From Ceratorhiza oryzae-sativae (lineage: Eukaryota; Basidiomycota; Agaricomycetes; Cantharellales; Ceratobasidiaceae), in the NCBI GenBank assembly GCA_030998015.1, contig JARWMV010000236.1, forward strand, positions 682,001 through 746,000: a stretch of DNA of 64,000 bases, written 5' to 3'. Positions 12,189-22,615 of this stretch are shown one piece after another. Each line of letters starts with the position of its first letter. Position 1 is the first letter of the stretch. Both the position numbers and the translations under genes were made by a program. Under the pieces are notes generated by a model. The model searched no databases. It was not told the DNA's origin and was given only the letters and a program-made list of their open reading frames with translations.

Positions 12189-12580
12189 ATGAGCCGTAAT
12201 GTAAACGCAGAAACCGCCCCGGGGAAGCTAGTAGAAAACGCAGCAGATGGGTGAGTATGCGAATGTGGCTCGCGTGCGTACACTAATTGTATCCTCAGTG
12301 CGGTTCTATTCAAACTTACATCTTTCTCGGCCGCCCTCGCCATTGTTCCTTTATCTTCATATTTTCTTTCCATGAAGTTCCTATGGGGAGGTCAGTAACG
12401 TGCCACGTATGCGTTTCTTGCATTTACCTTCTAGACGTGACAGGTAATTCAACCTATGCAGCAATCACTGCTATTCTATCGGCAAACGTTGTGCTCATAC
12501 TATACATTATTGTCTCAATATCTGAGGACCAAAAATCCCAACCCGCAACATCCAAAAAAGAGTCTAAAAAGGACATTTGA
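12189..12580 (+). CDS. VMA21: Vacuolar ATPase assembly factor Vma21
   Basis: Small ER membrane chaperone that helps assemble the V0 sector of the V-ATPase and shuttles between ER and Golgi. Exons 12189-12250, 12299-12390, 12444-12580; 96 residues, the normal size. Two transmembrane segments are separated by a short loop: VLFKLTSFSAALAIVPLSSY and, after GNSTYAA, ILSANVVLILYIIVSI followed by SEDQ. This is the Vma21 pattern. The C-terminus ends KKDI, a KKXX-type ER retrieval signal like the dilysine signal of yeast Vma21. All exon phases close. Divergent from the CCCH gene. Confidence 0.9.
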
Positions 12581-13123
12581 TCACTTACTCGGATATCCGG
12601 ACTAATATGATATGTACCACCTAATCACTGCTTTCAATGGATGTGTCTCGTGTTTGGATGGGCTAGCTGTGTATTACTTTGCGACGGCTCATATCTGGGC
12701 GGTCACAGGTCCGTCCGTTTCTAATCTCAGGATAAACATAAATCATAACAAACCAAAACGATAGTGTAACAATGCCAGCACTGAGAGTCCAAAAAATGTC
12801 CGAAAACGAAAGAAACGAAACGGACAGCCTCAAAAGGGTTTCACATGAAAACGCGTGTTGGTTTGCACGCTCAGAGTGCAACGAGATGCCCAAACCCATC
12901 AAGTGGCGTATGGGAGCACCAATCTGCGCTATTGGGGAGAGTCGGAGGGAGTGTTGGGCTTAATCGTGCCTTCTGATGAAGCCTCGTTCGAGGAGTTGGA
13001 TGGGGTGCTTTGCACATATTTCCGTTGGCGACCTAGCCCCCCTAATTGAGATGGCTGTACCTCGTCCCTGGCCGAAGGTTAGTTTGGTTAGGCATTGTTT
13101 TTCAACGGCCGCCAGTCACGATC
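12581..13123. other. Convergent intergenic region with an ambiguous reverse-strand frame
   Basis: Between VMA21 (+) and the Ser/Pro-rich gene (-). An unspliced reverse-strand frame at 12902-12663 encodes one hydrophobic helix (FWTLSAGIVTLSFWFVMIYV). It might be a small membrane protein or the last exon of the neighbouring gene, but I could not join it in phase. A GTAAGA at 13127 could also extend that gene to a stop near 12960. Confidence 0.4.
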
Positions 13124-15808
13124 TTACCCAGTTTTCTTGACTCCATCCCACCTCTGTCCGTCTTCATCAAACACCAGTGCGAGACAAGCAGGTGTGACAG
13201 GTGGTGTTGGTAAGGGGTCCTCGTTCTTACTGCTCGGTCGATTACCATTGTGTTCTAGTCCGCAAGTTGGCCTATGCCGAATACACGACTCGGACACGCC
13301 AAATGGAACATCGGGAAGCCCACTCAAGCACAGTCGCGAATCACCTGTGCGCATAGATAGATCTGATAGGCCACATGATAGATTGTCTACTTGCGTTGGA
13401 CGGTCTAGGGTTCCAACGTGACTACCTTTACCGAAAAGCCTAGTCGAGATGCCACTCGATATGCCCGGATAGGACGAGGATTGATTTAGAATAGCGGGTT
13501 GGGAGCATATCAATCTCTCAGGCACGAGCGTGTATTGCGATCCGGATTGCGAGTTGGATTGGCATACGGGAAATGGGCTTGAGCGTGGAAGATCGACAGA
13601 AAACCAAGATCGACTCGATGTGTCTGGACCTGTCCCCTGGATTGGGTTCGGAGGAGATCGTAGCACAGGAGAGGAAGCGCTTCTATTGAGAACTGGCGCT
13701 AGGCCTCTTGAAAGCACCCTGGCTCCGTTCCCAGGTGATATCAGTTGGGCGCCATCCGCAGTCGACGTGCTAAGCACAACACCCAGTCCTTGGATTTGCT
13801 CGGTTTCGTCTGTTGGAGAAACTGGGGGTGTGAGCAACATCCCTAACTTGCTAGGACTTCTTGACAGTTTGCGGCGTGCTACACTTCCGAGGGGTAAAGC
13901 CAAAGCCGGGGACCGGTCAGTCGGCAGAGGGGGCAATTCTAGCACAGGAGGAGAGCTGGGTGGCCCTAGCTTGAAATCCAATAGAAGCTGACGGCGTGGG
14001 TGCTCTGGACTACCAGGAGAATCGCCGAGTCGTCGACTAATGAAAGAGCGAGGCGAATCAACTACAGGATCTTGAGGGCTCGATGGCAAAGATCCGAACG
14101 CTGTTTCCGACTTGAAAGACCCCCAAATGTTATCCAAAATCGGGAGTGTGCGAGAATCGCTAGAAGCAAGACTCTGGCCTGCCGTGGAATTCGCGCTTCC
14201 GAGGCTAGAGGGTGTTCGCGGGCTGGTGGTGGACATGCTGCTAGCCGCGGGTGACGATGGGGCGTGAGCCCGTCGATGACCTATGTTTATCGTGTCAAGG
14301 CGTTTGAGTTCCAAAGTCGGAGTTGGCAATCCGGGGTTCGGTCTTGGGGTGTTCGTCAATGAAGCTGAGCAATGCGTCTGAGTCTGTTGACGGGTCTGCG
14401 CGGGTGGACACTTCAACGCAGATTTCCGAATGACCCTTCCATTGGATGGGTCTGAGTCTGTACCATGCCCTCCCTCGGACACACTCTTCGACTGATGTCC
14501 GAAATCCCTCAGCGTTGGCCTTCTGATCAAGTTTGATTCAACAGATCCGCACCCAGCGTTGTGAGAGGAAGTGACGGAGACAGACGCCGACTTGGGTTCA
14601 TGGGTACTGTACCTGGAACGAGCCGGCCGATCATTAGGGGATGGCTTTCGCGAGGTTACTTTGGGCGGCGCGCTAAGAGCCGTGCACTTGGTCGGTTTCG
14701 TGGTGGGGCCAAATGAGCCGGGAGTATCGGAAGGGGGGGTTGGGCAGACTTGGGCGGTCTTGTAGTAGGTACAGACAACGCCCTGCGACGGGTATTTGCA
14801 GGAGAGATCGGACTCTGATCGTGGTTAACCCCTTGGACTCGAACCCAATCATCAGGAGAGGGATCACTGGACGAAATGGCGGCTTTCGGAGTCTTTGGCG
14901 CTGCCTCCAAGTTCGGACAACGTGATTGAAGGGTAACGGTTGGCTGAGGCCGGGATTGTGCGGTCGTGGGGGTTGCAGACTCCGAACGGAGTGTATGCGC
15001 CTGTTCAGCCCGTTGGCTCGCGACGGGAGTGCTTCCGCTTCTGCCCCGTTTGAAGAATGATGTCTTGCGTTCAGGGGTACGACTAGGCAACGGCGGAACC
15101 TGTGGCACTGGCACTGTTGGCACATTTATCTGAATGAAGTGAGGGTAAGCCCATCATGACATGAAGATATCGATCAACTGAATTGCTTGCCTGCGACCGA
15201 AATATACTCGAAAAGCTTCTCCGTTCGCGCAGCCGGCGCTCCTTTCCTGCGATATCATGAACGGGCGCTGTTGATGTCTCGTTGCCGTCGACCCCTGTTC
15301 CCGGTGACGTTTGGGTGGCTGTATGTGGGGTGGTGCCCAAGTTCGCGTCAGTCGCATTCCGTGTAGGCACCTTGTTCTCAAATGCGGTGTCTGAAACCGG
15401 GGCATGCAAGTTCCGTGTAGACCCTTGGCGGGCAGACATGTATGACGGCGGCGGCGGACGGAGTCGAATGGCTGGCAGCTTGGGCGTCGCTTTGGTAGAC
15501 GGAGAGGCCGCGAATGGGTCAGCGAGCGTATCGTCGTCCGAGTCATCATGGTAGGTTATGCTCTGAACTGGGGATTGTCGCTGAGGCGGGGTGCTTGGTT
15601 CATGCAGATGAGGGTAGCGTGGCAAGTCAAGATTCGATGTGGCGAGGCGCGGTGCTGGTAGTCCTGGAGGGTCGAGCGTGGGGGCATATCTGCCAGTGCT
15701 GGGCCGGTAGGCTCGCACTTGCGTAGTTGGGGCTGGAAAAGGGAGGGGCGCTGGAACGAGTGTATTGGACCTTTTTTTGCGGTCGAGTAGAGCTACCAGA
15801 GACTTCAT
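13124..15808 (-). CDS. Large Ser/Pro-rich, probably disordered protein of unknown function
   Basis: Not recognised. Exons: 15808-15191, 15129-14660, 14612-13124; about 858 residues. It is dominated by Ser, Pro, Thr and Arg with many SP/TP dipeptides and RRxS-like sites, which suggests a phosphorylated scaffold or signalling-linked protein (inference only). Residues 1-20 (MKSLVALLDRKKR) are basic. The first intron uses a GC donor (CAG|GCAAGC); a GT donor shortly upstream is a weaker alternative. The frame ends in TAA at 13126-13124, but that stop overlaps a good GTAAGA donor, so a short extra exon ending near 12960 is possible. The start is the ATG at 15808. An open frame extends upstream from a non-ATG codon only. 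Confidence 0.6.
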
Positions 15809-16543
15809 AATGAAAGCCTCGAGTCCCAGCCAGTGAGAAACTCGACGAGGCGAGTTTGGGAGAAACGTTAAGGAAAGTGAGGGTGAAAGTACGATGGAGA
15901 CAAGAGGAAGCGACGAGTGCTTGTATAATAGGGGCATAACTCTGTCGAACCCTGGCCGGGCTGGGCGCACATCACGTCAAACGCCGACGGAGCAGGATCG
16001 TCTGTTCCAATTGTGACTGGCGAAATGAAACGCATCGATTCCACATTCCATGCACGTTTACCCGTCGGTGCACGGAGAGTGGAAAACGGTCGCAAATTGA
16101 AATACTATTGTGGTCTTTGGCTTTGATCAACTGGATGGGCGGGGTTTGTTCGGCTGAAACCAATCTTGTACATTTGTCGCAGTTCAGAACGTGCTGGCCC
16201 TCTCGTTATTTGGGATCGTGGTCAGTAGCGCCTGCCAAGCCAAGCGGAAGATATCTGTGGTTTCAGCGGTGGGTGGGCTGAGACTTGCACAACGCAAGAT
16301 ATATGCGCCCTGGATGGTGTGTGAAGAAACTGCTGCTTGAGGTCGTGGCGCGGTCCGTTGCCGAGATAGAAGCGCTCGTTGCTCTCTAAGCCTCGCGCGA
16401 CAGGAGACGTGATGTTTTGTTGACGCGCAGGACTTGTTTGCTGAGTCAGCCGATCTTGGGAGACTAAAATACGCGACTAAATCCAACATCGGCTCGACCA
16501 CCACCACACCCACATTCGTCTCCATCGTACTACGTGCTACAAC
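15809..16543. other. Divergent promoter region upstream of RNR2
   Basis: 735 bases between two divergent starts. On the RNR2 side there are ACGCG cores at 16423-16427 and 16471-16475. These are half-matches to the MCB element (ACGCGT) that drives G1/S transcription of ribonucleotide reductase genes in yeasts. No gene seen. Confidence 0.45.
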
Positions 16544-18070
16544 ATGTCCCCAGCTGCCATCTCTGCCTCTGAGATCACTGTCCCTACGGCACAGCTCGAC
16601 AAGGTGACCCTCAAATCGCCTGTGAAGCAACAGCTTGTGTTCGACAGCCTCGATGATTTGGATGTTGTCCCCACTGGTGGCGAGGCGGGCGGCGAACCCA
16701 TCGAAGAATTCCGCCTGCGCTTTGTAGGCGACGTTGATCTAGACGAGAAGGATGAGCCATTGCTCAGGGAGTCCCGCCGACGATTCGTTCTGTTCCCAAT
16801 TCAGTATCATGAGGTTCGTGTATGCGAGCGCAGCGCGCATTTCGCCCCTCATATGCTCTGCAGATTTGGCAAATGTACAAGAAGGCCGAGGCTTCTTTCT
16901 GGACTGCTGAGGAGATGGACCTCTCCAAGGATCTGGTGAGCTTACCGTAATTAATCATCAATTGGAGCTAATGTAGTGCCTCATAGCACGACTGGGAGTA
17001 TAAGCTCAACGATAATGAACGCCACTTCATCTCCCATGTTCTTGCCTTTTTTGCTGCGTCCGATGGGATCGTCAATGAAAATTTGGTGGAGCGCTTCAGC
17101 AACGAAGTTCAAGCCGCCGAGGCCCGATGCTTCTATGGTTTCCAAATTATGATGTTCGTCTTGGATTTGTTTCTCTCTCCCTTTATGCTAACGTTAAAAA
17201 CAGGGAAAATATTCACTCTGAGACTTATTCGCTACTCATCGACACATATATCAAGGAGCCAACACAACGCGAGTACCTCTTTGACGCCATCGAGACTATC
17301 CCATGCATCAAGAAAAAGGCAGAATGGGCACTCAAGTGGATCTCGGACCAACGCTCCACTTTTGCAGAGCGCTTGGTCGCGTTTGCTGCAGTCGAGGGTA
17401 TTTTCTTCTCCGGCTCCTTCGCCTCCATCTTTTGGCTCAAGAAGCGTGGCCTCATGCCTGGCTTGACCTTCTCCAACGAGCTGATTTCTCGAGACGAGGG
17501 CATGCACACCGACTTTGCGTGCCTGCTCTTCTCCCATCTCCGAAAGCGCCCCCACCCGGACACCGTTCGCCGTATTATCGTTGAGGCTGTTGTCATCGAG
17601 CAAGAGTTTTTGACTGGCAAGTTTGCCTATTACTGTCTCTACGACTTTTGCTTACCACTCATAACTAGATGCACTACCAGTCAGTTTGATCGGTATGAAT
17701 GCCAAGCTCATGTGCCAATATATTGAGTTTGTGGCCGACCGCTTGCTTGTTTCTCTGGGCAATGAGAAGGAGTACAACGTTACCAATCCCGTAAGCCTTC
17801 ATCATATTCCCAACTCAAACGGACAGAGACTGACCATATGATTAGTTTGACTTCATGGACATGATCTCGCTCCAAGGAAAGACCAACTTCTTCGAGAAGC
17901 GTGTCTCGGATTACGCCAAGGCCGGCGTCAAGACCACCTCGACTGACCCCGCAAAGGCAACCGACTCTGCCCCTGCTGCGTCGTCCAAGATGTTGTAAGT
18001 TTTCGTCTTAATATAGCCTATACGCTATCCATTGACTGCAATTTCAAGCGCCCTCGACGAGGATTTCTAG
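16544..18070 (+). CDS. RNR2: Ribonucleoside-diphosphate reductase small subunit (R2)
   Basis: Provides the diiron-tyrosyl radical for reduction of ribonucleotides to deoxyribonucleotides. Exons: 16544-16813, 16864-16935, 16987-17153, 17204-17616, 17669-17790, 17846-17994, 18049-18070; 404 residues. Hallmarks include [13 protein letters not shown], the metal-ligand segments [62 protein letters not shown] and [13 protein letters not shown]. The C-terminal tail ALDEDF docks on R1. The tail is split, with the last exon encoding only its final residues. The fourth intron uses a GC donor (17617, GCAAGT). N-terminal extension of about 50 residues, as usual in fungi. Confidence 0.97.
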
Positions 18071-18613
18071 ACATTCTGACTATACACTGCCTCTGGACGA
18101 TTGTATCTTTTGGATTAGACTGTCGAAAACCCCCTTGTTTGCCCGATTATTTGGTTGCCTGTATCTTGATTTCACCTCTACGTATGCGTTAGATTGCTGT
18201 AATGTTATGCCTCGTGGATTTGGGTTTGCAGAAGATGAATAAATAATATTTGCGTCACCTTTCCCCTGTTATCTGATGCCTGAGATCTTGGCCCAAGCCA
18301 TTTGAACTATAACTTGTCTCGTGAGGTCCGCTCACAAGCACTGAGAGGCTTGTCTCTTGCATTGAGAAGGCTATTCGCTAATTTGGCAGCTTGATTGGAC
18401 CTTCCTCTTTGCCACTACGATCAGTCCCATATTAAGCTTTGGCCTTGCCCTTTTGGTCAATTCATAAAGTGACTAGGCATATTGGGACTACACTTTTGAG
18501 TCCATAGAGCACTATGGCCACGGTGTCCCCAAGACATCACAGCTAGTTGTATAAAAACCTGGAAACTATGCCCATTTTCAACATCACCTTCAGTCACCCC
18601 CACATAGCCTACA
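18071..18613. other. Intergenic region
   Basis: 3' flank of RNR2 and upstream region of the next + strand gene. No feature recognised. Confidence 0.6.
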
Positions 18614-19171
18614 ATGCCCTTCGTCACAAGTTCTCTCCGTCCCATCGAAGATACGACTACCACTCTCGCAGACGTCTTGAAGACGCTCTCCCAAAGGGCT
18701 AAAAACACCCAACCATTGGAGCTACAAAAACTCGTAAGCCTCAGACATGTGTGCAACTGCTACAAGTTGGTGATACGAGACTTTTGTTCTAGTTCGAGCG
18801 GGCGTCTATCTCTGTACACACCCACGAGAGCGTCATCAAGATTCTTCGGACAACGTCGTTCCCCAGCCGCCCCAACGATTCAGACAACCCCGATTGGGTG
18901 CACGAGGGATACAGGAAAGCGCTCGCCCCGCTTCTCAAGAGCGTCGATAAACCTCCTGTCAACTCGTGCGCTGCGCGAGTTTTGTTTTCGAATAGTTTGG
19001 TGAGTGTTGGCTTGGCCTTGCTCTCCAGGTGATGTAGCTAACGTCCGCCCTTAGTCTTGGTACCTCAACGAGATCTTGAAGCTTGTCCAGTCCGGCTCGA
19101 TCATTCTTGTCAAAGCGGACAACCTGAGGGCTGCTCTCTTGCTCACGGATATGGGCGGGCTGCTACGCTGA
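18614..19171 (+). CDS. Small uncharacterised protein
   Basis: Not recognised. Exons 18614-18733, 18793-18999, 19055-19171; 147 residues, with all three joins phase-consistent at good GT-AG sites. The protein looks soluble and mostly helical: an N-terminal Thr-rich segment (PIEDTTTTLADVLKTL), repeated Leu-spaced helices (LQKLFERASISVHTHESVIK, ALAPLLKSV) and a Leu/Ala-rich end. No signal peptide or membrane segment. Coding character rests on the three matched exons; transcription evidence would settle it. Confidence 0.6.
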
Positions 19172-19540
19172 AGTGGATACAGCCGATTGTTGTTTCCGAG
19201 TGTTGTGGGGCTAATTAGATTATTCTATGTATGCACTATGTATCCATTATCATGAGTATGGCTGTCATGTCCGTGGTGCCGTTTGTTCGATATCGCGCAG
19301 TGTTTATAATTGGTCGTCGTACTAGCGTTGCGCTATCAAACAGGTCTCATTCAAAAGTACATCTTGTCAATGACATCGTGATCTCTTCTTAACGATTCTT
19401 AGCGTGCTTGATATCTGGCTGTATGCGTTTTAAGTAACCATGACCCCCCGCTTTTAGGTGCAGCATCTGACCGCATTTTACGCTAGTAAAGACGCTACAA
19501 AGCGAACGAATGTTACAAGCTGGTGCCGTATGGTCTATAC
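19172..19540. other. Convergent intergenic region
   Basis: Between the small uncharacterised gene (+) and ALG8 (-). Only 3' flanking sequence seen. Confidence 0.6.
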
Positions 19541-21592
19541 TTAAGACCTAACGTATAGATATCCCATCTTTACAAATGCCCAACCTAAACCAACGGCGCA
19601 ATAGACACTCGTCAACATCAAAGGCAGAAACTCCATCCCACTGCTAGATTGTTCCTCTAAACCCTTCTCAATCGGAATGCTCGTAGCGTTCCCAAGATCT
19701 ACAGGCGTCAATGTAGCCCCGGGACTAGATTTCATGCTCAGCCAGCCGTTTAGTCCCATCACAATCGCCTGGATGACGGGGAGACCTAGCAAGTAAAGTG
19801 CTTCAAGTCGATCCACCAAAACGGCCAACGGTGTCGTGGGAAATGTGTAAAGCCGCTTTTGCAGGGGATAAAATGTCATAAAAGTCCAGATGGCGGTGTA
19901 CAGTAGCTTGATGGGTGTTTCTGCCGGCGTAAAAAGAAGAGGGAAGAGGGACACACAACCCGCCGCACTTGCGATCACAAAAGTACGGAACATCGCATGA
20001 CTTTCGGCGGCCACAAGGCTTTAACGGAGATAACTATGAGAAGCTTGTTTTCCAAAGCGACATATTGGATTTACCTCATGGGGAATAAAACCAGCAAAAT
20101 GGCCTTTTCGTGGACATGCCAACCAAACGCATAGCTTGCCCAGCCACAGAGTGTAACGGCACATACAAACGACCGATACGTTGGTGTAAGCCAAAGCTTC
20201 AAGAGGAATATCTGCGCCATAAGTTAGTCTTCAGGTCAAATTGGAGTCCGGCGGTTGATGGGACCCACAGATTGGCACAGAATTGTCACAATGAATGTAT
20301 GGATTGGTTTGATGTTTGGTAAGACTGCAAACACAGTGTCCCCTATCAGTCCGCGAGAAGCAGATGCAAAACCTGCGGCGTCAATCGAAACTAGGCTTGA
20401 GGGAATCAAATGCTTCTTGGCTACTGTTGAAACAATTTAGTAATTTAAGATGGGGTGGACCGGCATACATACAGAATAGGAGTACCCTGTCTGAGGCTGC
20501 CCACAATGCCCATGTGTTTGGAGCCCAATATGCGTGACATAAACCTCGTTTGAAAGGGAAAAGTCTTGAGAGGAGTTGCAGCAAGTGAGGCGCAAATGGC
20601 AAAAGGGATATCGCAAAGGTAACAATGACCGTTTGAGCGAGCGACAAAAATCGAGCAGGTGTCGTGCAATGAACTCTAAGTAGGTATATGAAATATGCTG
20701 GCTGGGAATTTTCAGTAATGGATCGGTACAATGTTCCATAAGGACAACTACTCACTGCAATGTACATGTAGATATGCTTAAAATTAAGCAACGCGGCGAA
20801 GAGCATGCCTCCTAAGACCATTCGGCCCTCTCGCATCATAGCAATACTCCAGAGCATGATTCCGAAAAGGAACCCATTGTACTGGAAGTGAATGTGGTCT
20901 ACAATCAAAAGGCCAGGGTGAAGAAAGATAGAGGCGGCAAGTATGGGAGACAGTGGTGCAGTTTGGGGAAGCAGAGGCCGGGCCAGCCTATCATTCGTAT
21001 CAAATGGTGCCACAAAGCAAAGCCCAACCAAATCGGTGCGTACCGGAGCACAGCTGCGCCAAGCACAAGCTCTGTTATGATCACTGTAGTTCGTTGGTAT
21101 GCGATGACACTCCAGGCCCCATACTCCAGCGCGTTGAGGTCAACAATTTTAGGGTCCACCAATCGGGCAGCTAAGGATAAGAGGTATTCGAAGTAGGCAA
21201 AGAAGGGGGGATAATCCAGCGCTTTTAAATGGTTAGTCGAGTTCTAACGTCTCAAGCATATTTCGGCGTACTCCATTCTGATGTTGTCTGTTGTAGGTCA
21301 TGCTAAGTACCACAGGCAACGTGGAAGAAACTCTGGACTTACATCATAGTACCATTTCGACAATGGCAAAGTCCGTGTGATTGCAAGCCAATTCCTGTGA
21401 ACCTCAAAGTCTGTGGACCGGCTTCCAGACCAGCGTTAAATAGTTATGAACAGAAACACCGCAGCTCGGAGGTGCGACTCACTAGGCCGGGAACAGCAAA
21501 AGCTTCAGACCAGTAGATATTACAAGCAAATCCAACTCTCCGGAAGACATTCCCGTTTTGTTTTTCAGCCATGCCGCAGCTTTTGTCGCCAT
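19541..21592 (-). CDS. ALG8: Dolichyl-P-Glc:Glc1Man9GlcNAc2-PP-dolichol alpha-1,3-glucosyltransferase
   Basis: ER membrane GT57 enzyme adding the second glucose to the lipid-linked oligosaccharide for N-glycosylation. Exons: 21592-21483, 21421-21343, 21287-21272, 21221-21044, 20987-20756, 20701-20473, 20420-20269, 20211-20075, 20018-19541; 536 residues. Family motifs are clear: [42 protein letters not shown]-like plus [48 protein letters not shown] and [16 protein letters not shown]. Hydrophobic helices run throughout. The third exon is only 16 bases and is needed to complete the TSEWTLDYPPFF motif. It shares a 92-base divergent promoter with IMP2. Confidence 0.93.
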
Positions 21593-21684
21593 CGTAGCGT
21601 GGCAGTCGAGAATGTCTCTTTCACACGTGACTGACGCACCAACCAATAAACCGAAGCGCCCGCTCCACGTGAGCTCCTGCAGTG
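21593..21684. promoter_or_regulatory. Compact bidirectional promoter ALG8 / IMP2 with two CACGTG boxes and a CCAAT box
   Basis: Only 92 bases separate the two start codons. Within them are palindromic CACGTG E-boxes at 21624-21629 and 21666-21671, and CCAAT at 21643-21647 between them. CACGTG is the core bound by Cbf1/USF-type bHLH factors, and CCAAT by the HAP complex. Function here is inferred from motif and position. Confidence 0.6.
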
Positions 21685-22435
21685 ATGTCCTGGCGAGGTC
21701 GAGAATTTCTACGATTGCTATGGATTGTGCCTCCCGCTCTCACGTTTACCAACCTTGTTGGAACCATAAATGTAGTGTCTGGTTCAAGCATGCAACCTGC
21801 CTTGAATCCTGATGGCCCTAACCAACGGGATATGGTCTGGGTCGACCGTTGGAATATTCTCGCTCGCCGGAGATATAGAAGAGGGGATGTAGTATCGTTA
21901 AGGTGTGTTCGGCACACTGCTCATCTCTCTCTATATTCCGAAATTTGTGTATACGCAGGTCCCCGTTAGACCCTAATTTGATCATCGTAAAACGCATTTT
22001 GGCGTTAGGAGGGGATATTGTGAGTATCGAAGCGCATTTGTGGCCAGCAATTACACCGGCCTACTCATTTATAGGTGGAAACACTCCCTCCCTATCCAGA
22101 CAAAATAGTGAAGGTACCCGACGGGTATGCCTGGGTCGAAGGCGAGTGCAAAATATCTCGTACGTGACCTGCTGTACTGACGCCGTTACAGGTGACGAGC
22201 CATTTCGAAGTCGTGATAGTAACTATTTTGGATCTGTAAGGCAGTTCAAATATGGAGAGTCATGTGTTTAACTCGCATCTAGGTACCCTTGGGTTTAATC
22301 GAATCCCGGATCTCGACCATCCTCTGGCCCCTGAAGCGACTGGGACCTGTTCCCCAGAGATTAGATACCCATCGAGTGCGCGTCGAAAATCCTCGTGAAA
22401 GACAACGGAGATTAGCACTCATGGTAGTTGACTAA
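21685..22435 (+). CDS. IMP2: Mitochondrial inner-membrane protease subunit 2
   Basis: S26-family signal peptidase subunit acting in the intermembrane space on proteins such as cytochrome c1. Exons: 21685-21902, 21959-22019, 22075-22141, 22192-22235, 22283-22435; 180 residues. There is an N-terminal membrane helix (LLWIVPPALTFTNLVG). The catalytic Ser lies in SGSSMQPALNPDG and the catalytic Lys in LIIVKRILALGGD. The later signature PDGYAWVEGDEPFRSRDSNY plus FGSVPLGLI is typical of Imp2 rather than Imp1. The third intron starts with GC (22142, GCGAGT). An upstream GTG is ignored in favour of the ATG. Confidence 0.9.
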
Positions 22436-22615
22436 ATGCCATTCCAGACTTCTTTTGATAGGCGTGACAAATACTGCCTTCTATGCGTTAATTATAATAT
22501 CATCTTTGAGCCCTCTCCCGAACGTTTTTATTGTTTCCTCAACTGCCCTACGAGAAGATTTATTTTTCCATGTTGGTCGGGTCTATTTTTCATTAGTCCT
22601 GGATCCTAGCAAAAG

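Noticed and set aside
12663..12902. Reverse-strand frame with one hydrophobic helix
   Set aside because: Not entered as a gene: single exon, no family, could not be joined to its neighbour in phase. Kept as a note in the intergenic entry.
13530..13991. + strand frame inside the Ser/Pro-rich gene
   Set aside because: Antisense shadow of a longer, phase-consistent reverse-strand gene.
14825..14855. tRNA-like T-arm sequence (reverse complement GGGTTCGAGTCC)
   Set aside because: It sits inside a well-supported coding exon, the stem does not pair after the third base, and no A box or acceptor stem is present.
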